Positions 55,317 through 64,000 of a stretch of 64,000 nt of DNA are shown piece after piece. Source of the DNA: Mycobacterium senriense. GTDB lineage: Bacteria; Actinomycetota; Actinomycetes; Mycobacteriales; Mycobacteriaceae. The translations under genes were made by a program, and so were the position numbers. Every line of letters starts with the position of its first letter. The stretch's first letter is position 1. The stretch is from positions 3,224,001 to 3,288,000 of the forward strand of contig NZ_AP024828.1 in assembly GCF_019668465.1 (NCBI RefSeq), given 5' to 3'. The notes under the pieces are model-generated. The model searched no databases, was not told where the DNA came from, and was given only the letters and a program-made list of their open reading frames with translations.

Positions 55317-56960
55317 CTAGCAGCGGAGATCGCGGCGCCGAAAAGCTATGGCACCCAGAACCACCAACCCTACGTCCACGGCCAGTAGCCATAACAGTGG
55401 TACGACGGTGAATTCTGTGCCGATCCGCGGAATGTGTGCGAAGGGTTCCAGGTCGAGCAACCACTGCGGGAAACCGGCCAACGACCCGATCAGGTACAGG
55501 GCGACGAAGCCGATCAGCACACCCCAGGCCACCGGCGTCAGGCGCGGGACAAAGCCGAACACGCAGACCGTCACGGCCGACAACAGCCACACGGCGGGGA
55601 GTTGGACGGCCGCGCTGGCAACGACCATCGGCAGCTTGGCGCCGACATCGCCGGCCGCGACGCCATAGACCACACCTGCGGTCAGGCCGCTGGCCAGCAT
55701 CGCCGCCGCGGATCCGGCGAGTGCGGTCACCAAATGACTTGTCAACCAGCGGGTTCGCGACACCGCGCCCGCCAGCACCGTTTCGGCTCGCTGGCTCGAC
55801 TCTTCCTGGTGGAGCCGTAACGTGAGCGAGACGGCGAACGCCGCGGCGACCATGCCCATCATGGAAAACGCGACGGCGATGAACGCGTCCTCGAGAGCGC
55901 TGGTGCCGCCCATCCGCGCGACGATGTCGCGCGCCACGCCACTGCCGCCCAGCTCGTCGCCGATGCCGTGCACCACGCTGCCGATCAGCAGGCCGTACAG
56001 GCACAGCCCCACGGTCCACAGCAGCAGCGAGGCGCGGTCCAGCCGCCACGTCAGCCCGAACACGTTGCCCAGCGCCGGCGCGGCGTTGGCGGGGCCAGGC
56101 CGCTCCGCGATCAGCCCGGCGCCGACGTCGCGGCCGGCGAGCAACCGATACGCCAGCACCGTCAGCACGACCGTCGTCGCCAGGTGCAACACCAGCACCC
56201 ACCAGCGGTCGCCCGCATACGGTTTGACCTGCAGTGACCACCCCAGCGGGGAAAGCCACGAGAGCGTGCCGTCACCGGCGTCGCCGACGGCACGCAAGGT
56301 GAACGCGGCGCCCAGTACGGCGAACGCGGCACCGCGGGCGAACCGGGCGCTCGGCGACAACTGCGCGGTCACCGCGGCGACGGCGGTGAACACCAGGCCG
56401 GAGCAGGCCAGCGCCGCCCCGAAGGCCAGCGACCCGCCGGCCGGGACGTCGGTGCTCAACAAGCCGGCCGCACCGATCGCGCCGGTGGCGATCGATGCTC
56501 CGAACGACAGCAGCAGCGCCGCGCTCAGGCTGGCGTAGCGGCCGATCGCGGTCGAGTCCACCAGCTCGGTCCGTCCGTTCTCCTCGTCGGCGCGGGTATG
56601 CCGGATCACCGTGAGGATGACGGCCACCGCGATCAACAGGTGGAACATGCCGGCTTTCCAAATACCCACGGCGCCAAGGCTGTCGTTGTACACCTGGCCG
56701 TAGAGGGCGCGCTGGGCCGGGCTGGCCATGATGGAGGCCACGAATCCGGCGCGGGCGGGCGCGGTGGGATAGACCTTTTCGATGCTGCCGACGTACACCG
56801 TGGCCAACGGGACCGACAGCAGCAGCACCCACAGCGGCATCGAGACCCGGTCGCGGCGCAGGTAGAGCCGCAGCATCGCCAGCGTTCCGGAGAAGTTCGA
56901 ACTCTTAAGCGGCGCAGGCGATGCCGACGCGAAAGGTCGGTCCAGCGTGGTCGTGCTCAT
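55317..56960 (-). CDS. ABC transporter permease (Rv1217c-like)
   Basis: 547 residues, about 12 transmembrane helices, of the ABC-2/TetronasinABC permease type: two half-permeases in tandem in one chain (each begins with a LRLYLRRDR- or [13 protein letters not shown] cytosolic segment). Exports drugs with the ATPase encoded upstream; in H37Rv Rv1217c-Rv1218c are linked to efflux of several antitubercular compounds. ATG 56960 overlaps the ATPase stop (ATGA). Regulated by the TetR protein at the operon head. Confidence 0.88.
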   Translation of the reverse strand: MSTTTLDRPFASASPAPLKSSNFSGTLAMLRLYLRRDRVSMPLWVLLLSVPLATVYVGSIEKVYPTAPARAGFVASIMASPAQRALYGQVYNDSLGAVGIWKAGMFHLLIAVAVILTVIRHTRADEENGRTELVDSTAIGRYASLSAALLLSFGASIATGAIGAAGLLSTDVPAGGSLAFGAALACSGLVFTAVAAVTAQLSPSARFARGAAFAVLGAAFTLRAVGDAGDGTLSWLSPLGWSLQVKPYAGDRWWVLVLHLATTVVLTVLAYRLLAGRDVGAGLIAERPGPANAAPALGNVFGLTWRLDRASLLLWTVGLCLYGLLIGSVVHGIGDELGGSGVARDIVARMGGTSALEDAFIAVAFSMMGMVAAAFAVSLTLRLHQEESSQRAETVLAGAVSRTRWLTSHLVTALAGSAAAMLASGLTAGVVYGVAAGDVGAKLPMVVASAAVQLPAVWLLSAVTVCVFGFVPRLTPVAWGVLIGFVALYLIGSLAGFPQWLLDLEPFAHIPRIGTEFTVVPLLWLLAVDVGLVVLGAIAFRRRDLRC

Positions 56961-57910
56961 GACAGCGAGGCCTTTGCTTCGTCGCGTCCGTGCCGGCCGT
57001 CGCCGCCCGACGTGTCATAGTGCCGCAGGAAAAGCTCTTCGAGGGTCGGCGGCTGGCTGACCAGGCTGCGCACCCCGGCATCGCCGAGCACGCGGATGAG
57101 CTCGCCCAGGCTCTCGCTGTCGACCTGGGCGCGCAGCGTGTTGCCCTCGACGGTGATGTCCTCGACCCCCTTGATGCGTCTGAGATCGCCTGGATCGCCG
57201 ATCATTTCGGCCTTGATCGAGGTGCGGCTCAGGTGCCGCATGGAGTTCAGCGACCCGCTTTCGATGGTCTTGCCGGCGCGGATGATCGTCACCCGTTCGC
57301 ACAACGCTTCCGTTTCGGCCAGGATGTGGCTGGACAACAACACCGTCGTGCCCCGATCGCGCGCCTGCGCCACGCACTGTTGAAACACATTCTCCATCAA
57401 CGGGTCCAGGCCGCTGCTCGGCTCGTCCAGAAGCAGCAGCCTGGCGTGTGACGAGAACGCCGAGATCAGCGAAACCTTCTGGCGGTTGCCCTTGGAGTAC
57501 GTGCGCGCCTTCTTGTGCGGGTCCAGGTCGAAGCGCTCGATCAACTCGGCGCGGCGCTTCTTGTCGATGCCGCCCCGCATGCGGGCCAGCAGGTCGATGA
57601 TCTCACCGCCGGTCAGCGACGGCCACAGGGTGACGTCGCCTGGGACATAAGCGATTTGGCGATGCAGGGCGACCGCCTGGGTCCAGGGGTCGCCGCCGAG
57701 CAGCCGCACGCTGCCGCCGTCGGCCTTGACCAGGCCGAGCAGGATACGGATGGTCGTCGACTTCCCCGCGCCGTTGGGCCCGAGGAACCCGTGGACTTCG
57801 CCTTCCCGCACCGTGAGGTCCAGGCCGTCCAGCGCCCGCACCACACCGAAATTTTTTGTGAGCCCGCGGATCTCGATGGGTGCGACACCGGTGGCGGTTT
57901 CAGTGGGCAT
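56957..57910 (-). CDS. ABC transporter ATP-binding protein (Rv1218c-like)
   Basis: 317 residues. Walker [10 protein letters not shown] (residues ~44-52), Q-loop IAYVPGD, signature [15 protein letters not shown] (an SKGNRQK variant of LSGGQ, common in DrrA-type drug exporters), Walker [15 protein letters not shown]-loop SSHILAE. C-terminal regulatory domain ~220-317. ATG 57910 lies inside the TetR gene end (11-nt overlap); [16 protein letters not shown] is a plausible N-terminus. Powers the Rv1217c-like permease. Confidence 0.9.
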   Translation of the reverse strand: MPTETATGVAPIEIRGLTKNFGVVRALDGLDLTVREGEVHGFLGPNGAGKSTTIRILLGLVKADGGSVRLLGGDPWTQAVALHRQIAYVPGDVTLWPSLTGGEIIDLLARMRGGIDKKRRAELIERFDLDPHKKARTYSKGNRQKVSLISAFSSHARLLLLDEPSSGLDPLMENVFQQCVAQARDRGTTVLLSSHILAETEALCERVTIIRAGKTIESGSLNSMRHLSRTSIKAEMIGDPGDLRRIKGVEDITVEGNTLRAQVDSESLGELIRVLGDAGVRSLVSQPPTLEELFLRHYDTSGGDGRHGRDEAKASLS

Positions 57911-58538
57911 CAGATTCTCCTTGATCTTCAGCGGCCAGGAATGCGTCGTACATGGTCCGGTCGGTCAGCAGTCCCTCGCTGTAGACCTCGAGCGCGGGCA
58001 ATATCATCTCGCGCGAGTAATCCCGCAGTACCGCCCGCAGATCCGTTGGCGTATCATGCATTTGGATGTACAGCAGAAATCCGCCGCCGCCGGTGATGGC
58101 CAGATACCTGGCCCTGGCCTTGGGATCGCGGCTCGGCTTGATCGTCCCTGCCCGCACGCCCTCGTCCATGTATTCCTCGGCATTGTCGATCATCCTGCGC
58201 CACAACATGTTTGCCAGATCGCCGCCGGTCTGCATGCTACGCACCAGGTAGGCCATCAGCGGCGCGTACTCCTCGATCTCGGCCAGTTGGGCGAACCAGG
58301 TGGCCGGGTCGTTGGATTGCAGCGCCTCCGATTTGGTGCCGCGGATCGTCTCGGCGATGTAGTCCTCGCACGCCTTGCGCAGGCCGTCCTTGGAGCCGAA
58401 GTGGTGGATGACCAGTGCGGCGCTGACGCCGGCCGCTTCGGCGATGGCGCGCAGCCCGACGCCGAACCCGTGCTCGCCGAATTGTTCGATGGCCGCGTCT
58501 CGGATCCGGGCGGCTGCGGTCAAGTCGGCTGAACGCAT
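57900..58538 (-). CDS. TetR repressor of the efflux operon (Rv1219c-like)
   Basis: 212 residues, equal to Rv1219c, whose H37Rv orthologue binds upstream DNA and represses the ABC genes. N-terminal HTH ([31 protein letters not shown], residues ~22-52) and a larger helical ligand pocket of the multidrug-binding kind. ATG 58538; a TAGTGT -10 7 nt upstream predicts a leaderless transcript. Three GTTCAG/CTGAAC half-sites surround that promoter, so autorepression is likely. First gene of TetR-ATPase-permease-methyltransferase. Confidence 0.9.
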   Translation of the reverse strand: MRSADLTAAARIRDAAIEQFGEHGFGVGLRAIAEAAGVSAALVIHHFGSKDGLRKACEDYIAETIRGTKSEALQSNDPATWFAQLAEIEEYAPLMAYLVRSMQTGGDLANMLWRRMIDNAEEYMDEGVRAGTIKPSRDPKARARYLAITGGGGFLLYIQMHDTPTDLRAVLRDYSREMILPALEVYSEGLLTDRTMYDAFLAAEDQGESDAH

Positions 58539-58564
58539 GTTCAGTACACTAAACGTGTGTTCAG
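58529..58564. promoter_or_regulatory. Operator region of the Rv1219c-like repressor
   Basis: CTGAAC (58529-58534), 4-nt gap and GTTCAG (58539-58544) form a perfect palindrome over the start codon. A third GTTCAG lies at 58559-58564, 20 bp downstream on the same strand. ACAC (58546-58549) and GTGT (58555-58558) form a smaller inverted repeat between them. The arrangement suits two TetR dimers covering the core promoter. Confidence 0.6.
58546..58551 (-). promoter_or_regulatory. Predicted -10 (TAGTGT), leaderless Rv1219c-like gene
   Basis: Minus-strand TAGTGT, 7 nt before ATG 58538 and between the GTTCAG half-sites, so repressor binding would block RNA polymerase directly. Confidence 0.5.
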
Positions 58565-58669
58565 CCCGCGGTCAAGGACGGCGCGCGTCAAGAATCCATA
58601 AAGATGTAGCCGCCCCCGAGGACGGCGTGGTCGACGCCGAAGCGGCGGGATGGGAGAAAGCCGGGCGGA

Positions 58670-59338
58670 TCAGTCGCGCACGGCGGCCAGGATGCCGTCG
58701 CCGAGCGGCACGAGCGCCGGGGTGAGGCGTTCGTCCTCGGCGATCAGGCGTGCGGCCTCCCGGACCGCGACCACCTCGGCGTCGCGGGCAGCGGGGTCAC
58801 CGGCCCGTCCGCCCAGCGCGGCGCGATGCACCACGATCACGCCGCCGGGGCGCAGCAGCCGCACCCCTTCGACGACGTAGTCCGGCTGATCGACCGGGTC
58901 GGCGTCGATGAACACCAGGTCGTAGGACTCGTCGGCGAGCCGGGTGAGCACCTCCTGGGCGCGGCCCCCGATCAGCCGGGTGCGCGACGGGCCGATGCCG
59001 GCCTCGGTGAAGGCCTGCTTGGCCAGCCGCAGATATTCGGGCTCGATGTCGATCGTCGTCAAGACGCCGTCGTCGCTCATGCCGGACAACAGCCACAGCC
59101 CGCTGACGCCCGCGCCGGTACCCACTTCGGCGATGGCCTTGCCGCCACTCAGCTTGGTCAGCAGGCTCAGCAACGCGCCCACCGCCGGTGTCACCGCCCC
59201 GGCGCCGATGTCCACGGCCCGCTCGCGCGCGGCCGCCAGCAACGCGTCTTCCGATATCGAGCTTTCGGCGTGCGCGAAGAGCGAATCGGCCCGGCTGGGC
59301 GCTGCCTGGCCGGGGGCTTCTGCGTCGGTGCCGTCCAT
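58670..59338 (-). CDS. SAM-dependent O-methyltransferase (Rv1220c-like)
   Basis: 222 residues, class I methyltransferase of the catechol/caffeoyl-CoA O-methyltransferase group. SAM motif [18 protein letters not shown], acidic residue in [17 protein letters not shown], metal-type motif [15 protein letters not shown]. Substrate unknown. ATG 59338 is supported by a TACGCT -10 6 nt upstream; an in-frame upstream start (59434) would enter the sigE regulatory region. Divergent from sigE, the arrangement found in H37Rv. Confidence 0.88.
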   Translation of the reverse strand: MDGTDAEAPGQAAPSRADSLFAHAESSISEDALLAAARERAVDIGAGAVTPAVGALLSLLTKLSGGKAIAEVGTGAGVSGLWLLSGMSDDGVLTTIDIEPEYLRLAKQAFTEAGIGPSRTRLIGGRAQEVLTRLADESYDLVFIDADPVDQPDYVVEGVRLLRPGGVIVVHRAALGGRAGDPAARDAEVVAVREAARLIAEDERLTPALVPLGDGILAAVRD

Positions 59339-59344
59339 GCCCGC

Positions 59345-59350
59345 AGCGTA
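59345..59350 (-). promoter_or_regulatory. Predicted -10 (TACGCT), leaderless methyltransferase
   Basis: Minus-strand TACGCT, 6 nt before ATG 59338. Confidence 0.48.
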
Positions 59351-59479
59351 TTCCACTTCGGCGCGCAGTCCGACAGGCGCGCCTGAATCGGATCGGCGTG
59401 ACACGCCCAACGCTCCCGGTGCGTTTAAGGTCACTGCGCGATGGATATCTCCTGCACAGCGCAGGTAACGATACGGTTT

Positions 59480-59501
59480 CTCAGGGTCAGCTCAGACTGT
59501 T
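59480..59501 (+). promoter_or_regulatory. CTCAG direct repeat upstream of sigE
   Basis: CTCAGGGTCAG (59480-59490) is followed directly by CTCAGACTGTT (59491-59501), an 11-bp direct repeat, one helical turn, about 40-60 bp before ATG 59540. The geometry suits an OmpR-type dimer. MprA is known to act on the sigE promoter in M. tuberculosis, but that this repeat is its site is inference. Confidence 0.35.
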
Positions 59502-59539
59502 CATATACCGCACATACTCCGGTACGCGACGGTAGCCCT

Positions 59540-60295
59540 ATGGATCGCGGAGGGCGTTGGACCGGGAATACCGACTGGGAACTACCTGTTGCCGCCAGTG
59601 ACGAAGTGCCGTTGTTCGGCACCCCGGATTCGGAGGACTTGATCATCACCACGCTTCTCAGCCCGTCCAGCATGTCTCATGCGCAGGAGCTCCCCGCCGA
59701 CGAGTGGGTGGAGCCGTCCGACGCGCTGCAAGGGACCGCGGTGTTCGACGCGACTGGCGACAAGGCGGCCATGCCGTCCTGGGACGAGTTGGTGCGCCAG
59801 CACGCCGACCGGGTGTATCGGCTGGCCTACCGGCTTTCCGGCAATCAGCACGATGCCGAGGACCTCACCCAGGAGACCTTCATCCGGGTCTTCCGGTCGG
59901 TGCAGAACTACCAGCCGGGAACGTTCGAGGGGTGGTTGCACCGCATCACCACCAACCTCTTCCTCGACATGGTGCGCCGCCGTTCGCGCATCCGGATGGA
60001 GGCGCTGCCCGAGGATTACGAGCGGGTGCCCGCCGACGAGCCGAACCCCGAGCAGATCTATCACGATTCGCGGCTGGGCCCCGACCTGCAGGCCGCGCTC
60101 GATTCGCTGCCGCCGGAATTTCGTGCCGCCGTCGTGCTGTGTGACATCGAAGGCTTGTCCTACGAGGAGATCGGCGCCACGTTGGGCGTCAAACTGGGCA
60201 CCGTGCGCAGCCGCATCCACCGCGGACGCCAGGCGTTGCGGGACTACCTGGCCACGCACCCCGATCACGACGCGGCGCGCGCCAAGTCGGCGTAA
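59540..60295 (+). CDS. sigE: ECF sigma factor SigE
   Basis: Extracytoplasmic sigma factor for envelope, heat and SDS stress. 251 residues. Region 2 ([41 protein letters not shown]) and region 4 ([44 protein letters not shown]) match H37Rv SigE; the first ~50 residues diverge. ATG 59540 taken as start; ATG 59672 ([17 protein letters not shown]) begins the conserved part and would make a shorter form. Alternative starts are known for M. tuberculosis SigE. Followed by its anti-sigma gene rseA. Confidence 0.92.
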   Translation: MDRGGRWTGNTDWELPVAASDEVPLFGTPDSEDLIITTLLSPSSMSHAQELPADEWVEPSDALQGTAVFDATGDKAAMPSWDELVRQHADRVYRLAYRLSGNQHDAEDLTQETFIRVFRSVQNYQPGTFEGWLHRITTNLFLDMVRRRSRIRMEALPEDYERVPADEPNPEQIYHDSRLGPDLQAALDSLPPEFRAAVVLCDIEGLSYEEIGATLGVKLGTVRSRIHRGRQALRDYLATHPDHDAARAKSA

Positions 60296-60424
60296 TCACC
60301 GACCGCCCACCTAACGGTCGGGCAGCTATTCAGCGGCTTTGCGGCCTTTGCCTCGGTATCGCGCTCCCTCTCGCGCTACATTCGAATAAGGCGGCAATAA
60401 GAAATGAATGGCGAGGAGTTGGTG

Positions 60425-60820
60425 ATGCCCGATCGTGGACATGTGTTCCGCCGCGCGTTCTCCTGGCTCCCCGCTCAGTTCGCCTCGCAGAGCGACGCGC
60501 CCGTCGGCGCACCGCGCCAGTTCGGGTCCACCGAGCACCTGTCCGTCGAAGCGATCGCGGCGTTCGTCGACGGCGAGCTCCGGATGAACGCGCACCTGCG
60601 GGCCGCGCATCACCTGTCGTTGTGCGCCCAGTGTGCGGGCGAGGTCGAGGACCAGAGCAGGGCGCGCGCGGCGCTGCGCGATTCGCGCCCCATCCGCATC
60701 CCCAGCACGCTGCTCGGCATGCTCGCCGACATTCCCTTCGAGTCGCCCGACGATTCCTCCGCGCCGGCATCCGACCGCTTCGCCGACCGTGACGGACGTG
60801 AGCGGCGCAAGCGCCGGTAG
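60425..60820 (+). CDS. rseA: Anti-sigma-E factor RseA
   Basis: 131-residue zinc-associated anti-sigma factor that sequesters SigE and is degraded after phosphorylation in M. tuberculosis. ZAS motif H-x3-C-x2-C visible in AAHHLSLCAQC; also LSVEAIAAFVDGELRMNAHLRA. The C-terminal tail is shorter than in H37Rv Rv1222 (154 residues). ATG 60425 chosen because GAGGAG lies 7 nt upstream; ATG 60404 would add seven residues and has a poorer RBS. No transmembrane helix, so a cytosolic anti-sigma. Confidence 0.9.
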   Translation: MPDRGHVFRRAFSWLPAQFASQSDAPVGAPRQFGSTEHLSVEAIAAFVDGELRMNAHLRAAHHLSLCAQCAGEVEDQSRARAALRDSRPIRIPSTLLGMLADIPFESPDDSSAPASDRFADRDGRERRKRR

Positions 60821-60878
60821 CGTCCAGCCCACCCCACACGCGCGTTCATGCCGACCGACGGCGCGCCATGGATACTAG

Positions 60879-62476
<1,598 letters not shown>

Positions 62477-62477
<1 letters not shown>

Positions 62478-62896
62478 TGTTCGGCAGCCTGAGCTGGGAG
62501 CACATGCTCGTCCTCGTCGTGGTCGGGCTTGTGGTCCTCGGGCCCGAGCGGCTGCCGGGTGCCATCCGGTGGACGTCCAACGCCTTGCGTCAGGCGCGTG
62601 ACTACCTCAGCGGTGTCACCAGCCAGCTGCGTGAGGACCTCGGTCCCGAGTTCGACGATCTGCGCGTCCCGCTCAGCGAACTGCAGAAGCTGCGGGGCAT
62701 GACACCGCGGGCGGCGCTGACCAAGCATCTCCTAGACGGCGACGACTCCTTCCTGACCGGAGCCTTCGACAAACCGGCGAATGGCGCCCCGCCGCAGACC
62801 CCGCACCCGGCCCCGCCCGCGGCGAACGGCCAGGCGTTGGCGGCCGAACAGCAGCAGGCCGGCGGTCACACGCCGTTCGACTCCGACGCGACCTGA
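62477..62896 (+). CDS. tatB: Sec-independent translocase subunit TatB
   Basis: 139 residues. N-terminal hydrophobic helix and hinge ([27 protein letters not shown], with the conserved GPERLP), then an amphipathic helix ([23 protein letters not shown]) and a Pro/Ala-rich tail. Forms the twin-arginine receptor with TatC and TatA, encoded elsewhere. ATG 62477 overlaps the htrA stop by one base, so the two are translationally coupled. Rv1224 is 131 residues. Confidence 0.94.
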
Positions 62897-62919
62897 CGGC
62901 CAGCGCGGCCGCGCGTGCG

Positions 62920-64000
62920 TCAGCGGCGGGTCGGATCGAGCCCCAGCGATACGCCGGCGAGCCCTCGCTTGCGCGACGACAAGCTGTCGGCCACCCCGCG
63001 CAGCGCCTTGCCCACCGGCGAATCGGGTGCGCTCAGCACCAGCGGCGTGCCGGAATCACCCGCGGCCACCAGCTCGGGATCCAGCGGGATCTGACCCAGC
63101 AGCGGCACGTCGGCGCCGAACGCCCGAGAGAGCCGCTCGGCCACCTGCTGGCCACCGCCCTCACCGAATACCTGCAGCGTGGAGCCGTCGGGCAGGGTGA
63201 GCCCGGACATGTTCTCCACGACGCCGACGACGCGCTGGCGGGTCTGCAACGCGATGCTGCCCGCCCGCTCGGCGACCTCCGCCGCGGCCAGCTGTGGCGT
63301 CGTCACCACCAGGATCTCCGCGTTCGGAATCAGCTGCGCCACCGAGATGGCGATGTCGCCGGTCCCCGGCGGCAGGTCGAGCAACAGCACGTCCAGATCG
63401 CCCCAGTAGACGTCGGCCAGGAACTGCTGCAGCGCCCGGTGCAGCATCGGCCCGCGCCACACCACCGGGGTGTTGCCCTCGGTGAACTGGGCGATCGAGA
63501 TGACCCGCACCTCGTGCGCAATGGGCGGCAGAATCATCGACTCGACCTGGGTGGGCCGCTCGGTGGTGCCCATCATCCGGGGGATGGAATGGCCGTGGAT
63601 ATCGGCGTCCAGCACACCGACCGACAGGCCGCGGGCCGCCATCGCCGCCGCCAGGTTGACCGTGACGGTGGACTTGCCGACACCACCCTTGCCGGACGCG
63701 ACGGCGTAGACCCGGGTCAGCGAATTCGGTTGCGCGAACGGGATAACGGGCTCGCGGGCGTCGCCACGCAACTGCTTGCGCAGCTCGGTGCGCTGCTCGT
63801 CGTTCATCACGTCCAGGGTGACCTTGACCGCGCCGGTGCCCGGGACGTCGGCGACCGCCTGGCTGACGCGGTCGCTGATCTCGGTTTTCTTCGGGCAGCT
63901 GGCGGTGGTCAGGTAGATCGCGACGTGCACCGCGCCGTCGGGCTCGGTGTCGATGCTCTTGACCATCCCGAGTTCGGTGATCGGACGCCGCAGTTCGGGG
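62920..64000 (-). CDS. mrp: Mrp/NBP35-type Fe-S carrier ATPase (5' end outside the window)
   Basis: ParA/MinD-like P-loop protein that loads or carries iron-sulfur clusters. ~359 residues are visible; the frame continues past 64000 (LRRPITELGMVKSID is internal), so about 30 N-terminal residues are missing. DUF59/MIP18 domain N-terminal (TTASCPKKTEISDRVSQAV), Walker A ASGKGGVGKST, GVLDADIHGHSIPRMMG, LLLDLPPGTGD, ENMSG. Convergent with tatB. H37Rv Rv1225c-Rv1228 (including lpqX), normally between, are absent. Confidence 0.93.
   Translation of the reverse strand, partial: PELRRPITELGMVKSIDTEPDGAVHVAIYLTTASCPKKTEISDRVSQAVADVPGTGAVKVTLDVMNDEQRTELRKQLRGDAREPVIPFAQPNSLTRVYAVASGKGGVGKSTVTVNLAAAMAARGLSVGVLDADIHGHSIPRMMGTTERPTQVESMILPPIAHEVRVISIAQFTEGNTPVVWRGPMLHRALQQFLADVYWGDLDVLLLDLPPGTGDIAISVAQLIPNAEILVVTTPQLAAAEVAERAGSIALQTRQRVVGVVENMSGLTLPDGSTLQVFGEGGGQQVAERLSRAFGADVPLLGQIPLDPELVAAGDSGTPLVLSAPDSPVGKALRGVADSLSSRKRGLAGVSLGLDPTRR

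Overview
The window is a high-GC actinobacterial chromosome segment with the protein content of a slow-growing Mycobacterium, probably in or near the M. avium complex. The evidence is mycothiol (mshB), coenzyme F420 (fbiC), methylglucose lipopolysaccharide (gpgS) and LAM-related (lpqW) genes, a PE/PPE pair, FadD ligases, and gene order that follows M. tuberculosis H37Rv from narI (Rv1164) to mrp (Rv1229c). H37Rv gene numbers quoted here come from memory of that genome; no search was run. No rRNA, tRNA, CRISPR array, insertion sequence or phage gene was recognised.

Layout. 1-12.2 kb is conserved core: narI tail, typA, lpqW, a TetR gene, mshB, a 35-codon ORF plus a small membrane protein, fbiC, a mycothiol-dependent-isomerase-like gene, a TB8.4-like secreted protein, fdxC and dapC. 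12.3-17.9 kb sits where H37Rv has its pks3/4-papA3-mmpL10-fadD21 lipid locus. Here it holds an APC permease fused to an OB-fold, about 0.9 kb without a convincing gene, and a sulfate-activation cassette (APS kinase, homomeric zinc-type ATP sulfurylase, an unrecognised 109-aa protein). 17.9-22.2 kb is proline catabolism (PucR regulator divergent from pruA-putB). 22.3-34.0 kb is accessory: a TetR-adh-thiolase-MaoC-ACAD-DUF35-MaoC-ACAD-P450 operon, divergent from an aldehyde dehydrogenase and a fused class III CoA-transferase. It resembles the cholesterol side-chain (igr) operon in a rearranged form, and sigI is absent from this position.

34.1-44.4 kb carries a hydrolase, fadD36, an MFS transporter, dapD, a PE/PPE pair inserted between dapD and dapE, dapE, and a MalT/LuxR-like ATPase without its HTH. 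44.5-54.6 kb carries log, fadD6, folP2-gpgS, a DivIVA-like gene, tagA, a DUF3117 gene, the divergent glgM/glgC pair and a CocE-like hydrolase. 54.6-58.5 kb is a drug-efflux ABC operon with its TetR repressor. 58.7-62.9 kb is the envelope-stress block (O-methyltransferase, sigE, rseA, htrA, tatB), and mrp runs off the right edge.

How the parts work together. Many genes are tightly coupled by 1-4 nt stop/start overlaps. About a dozen have a TANNNT -10 hexamer 6-8 nt before the start codon, which predicts leaderless mRNAs and settles several start choices. The best candidates for something little described are the igr-like operon with its perfect 9+9 palindrome, the homomeric sulfate-activation cassette with its unknown partner, the PE protein carrying a PPE-SVP-like tail, and the permease-OB fusion.
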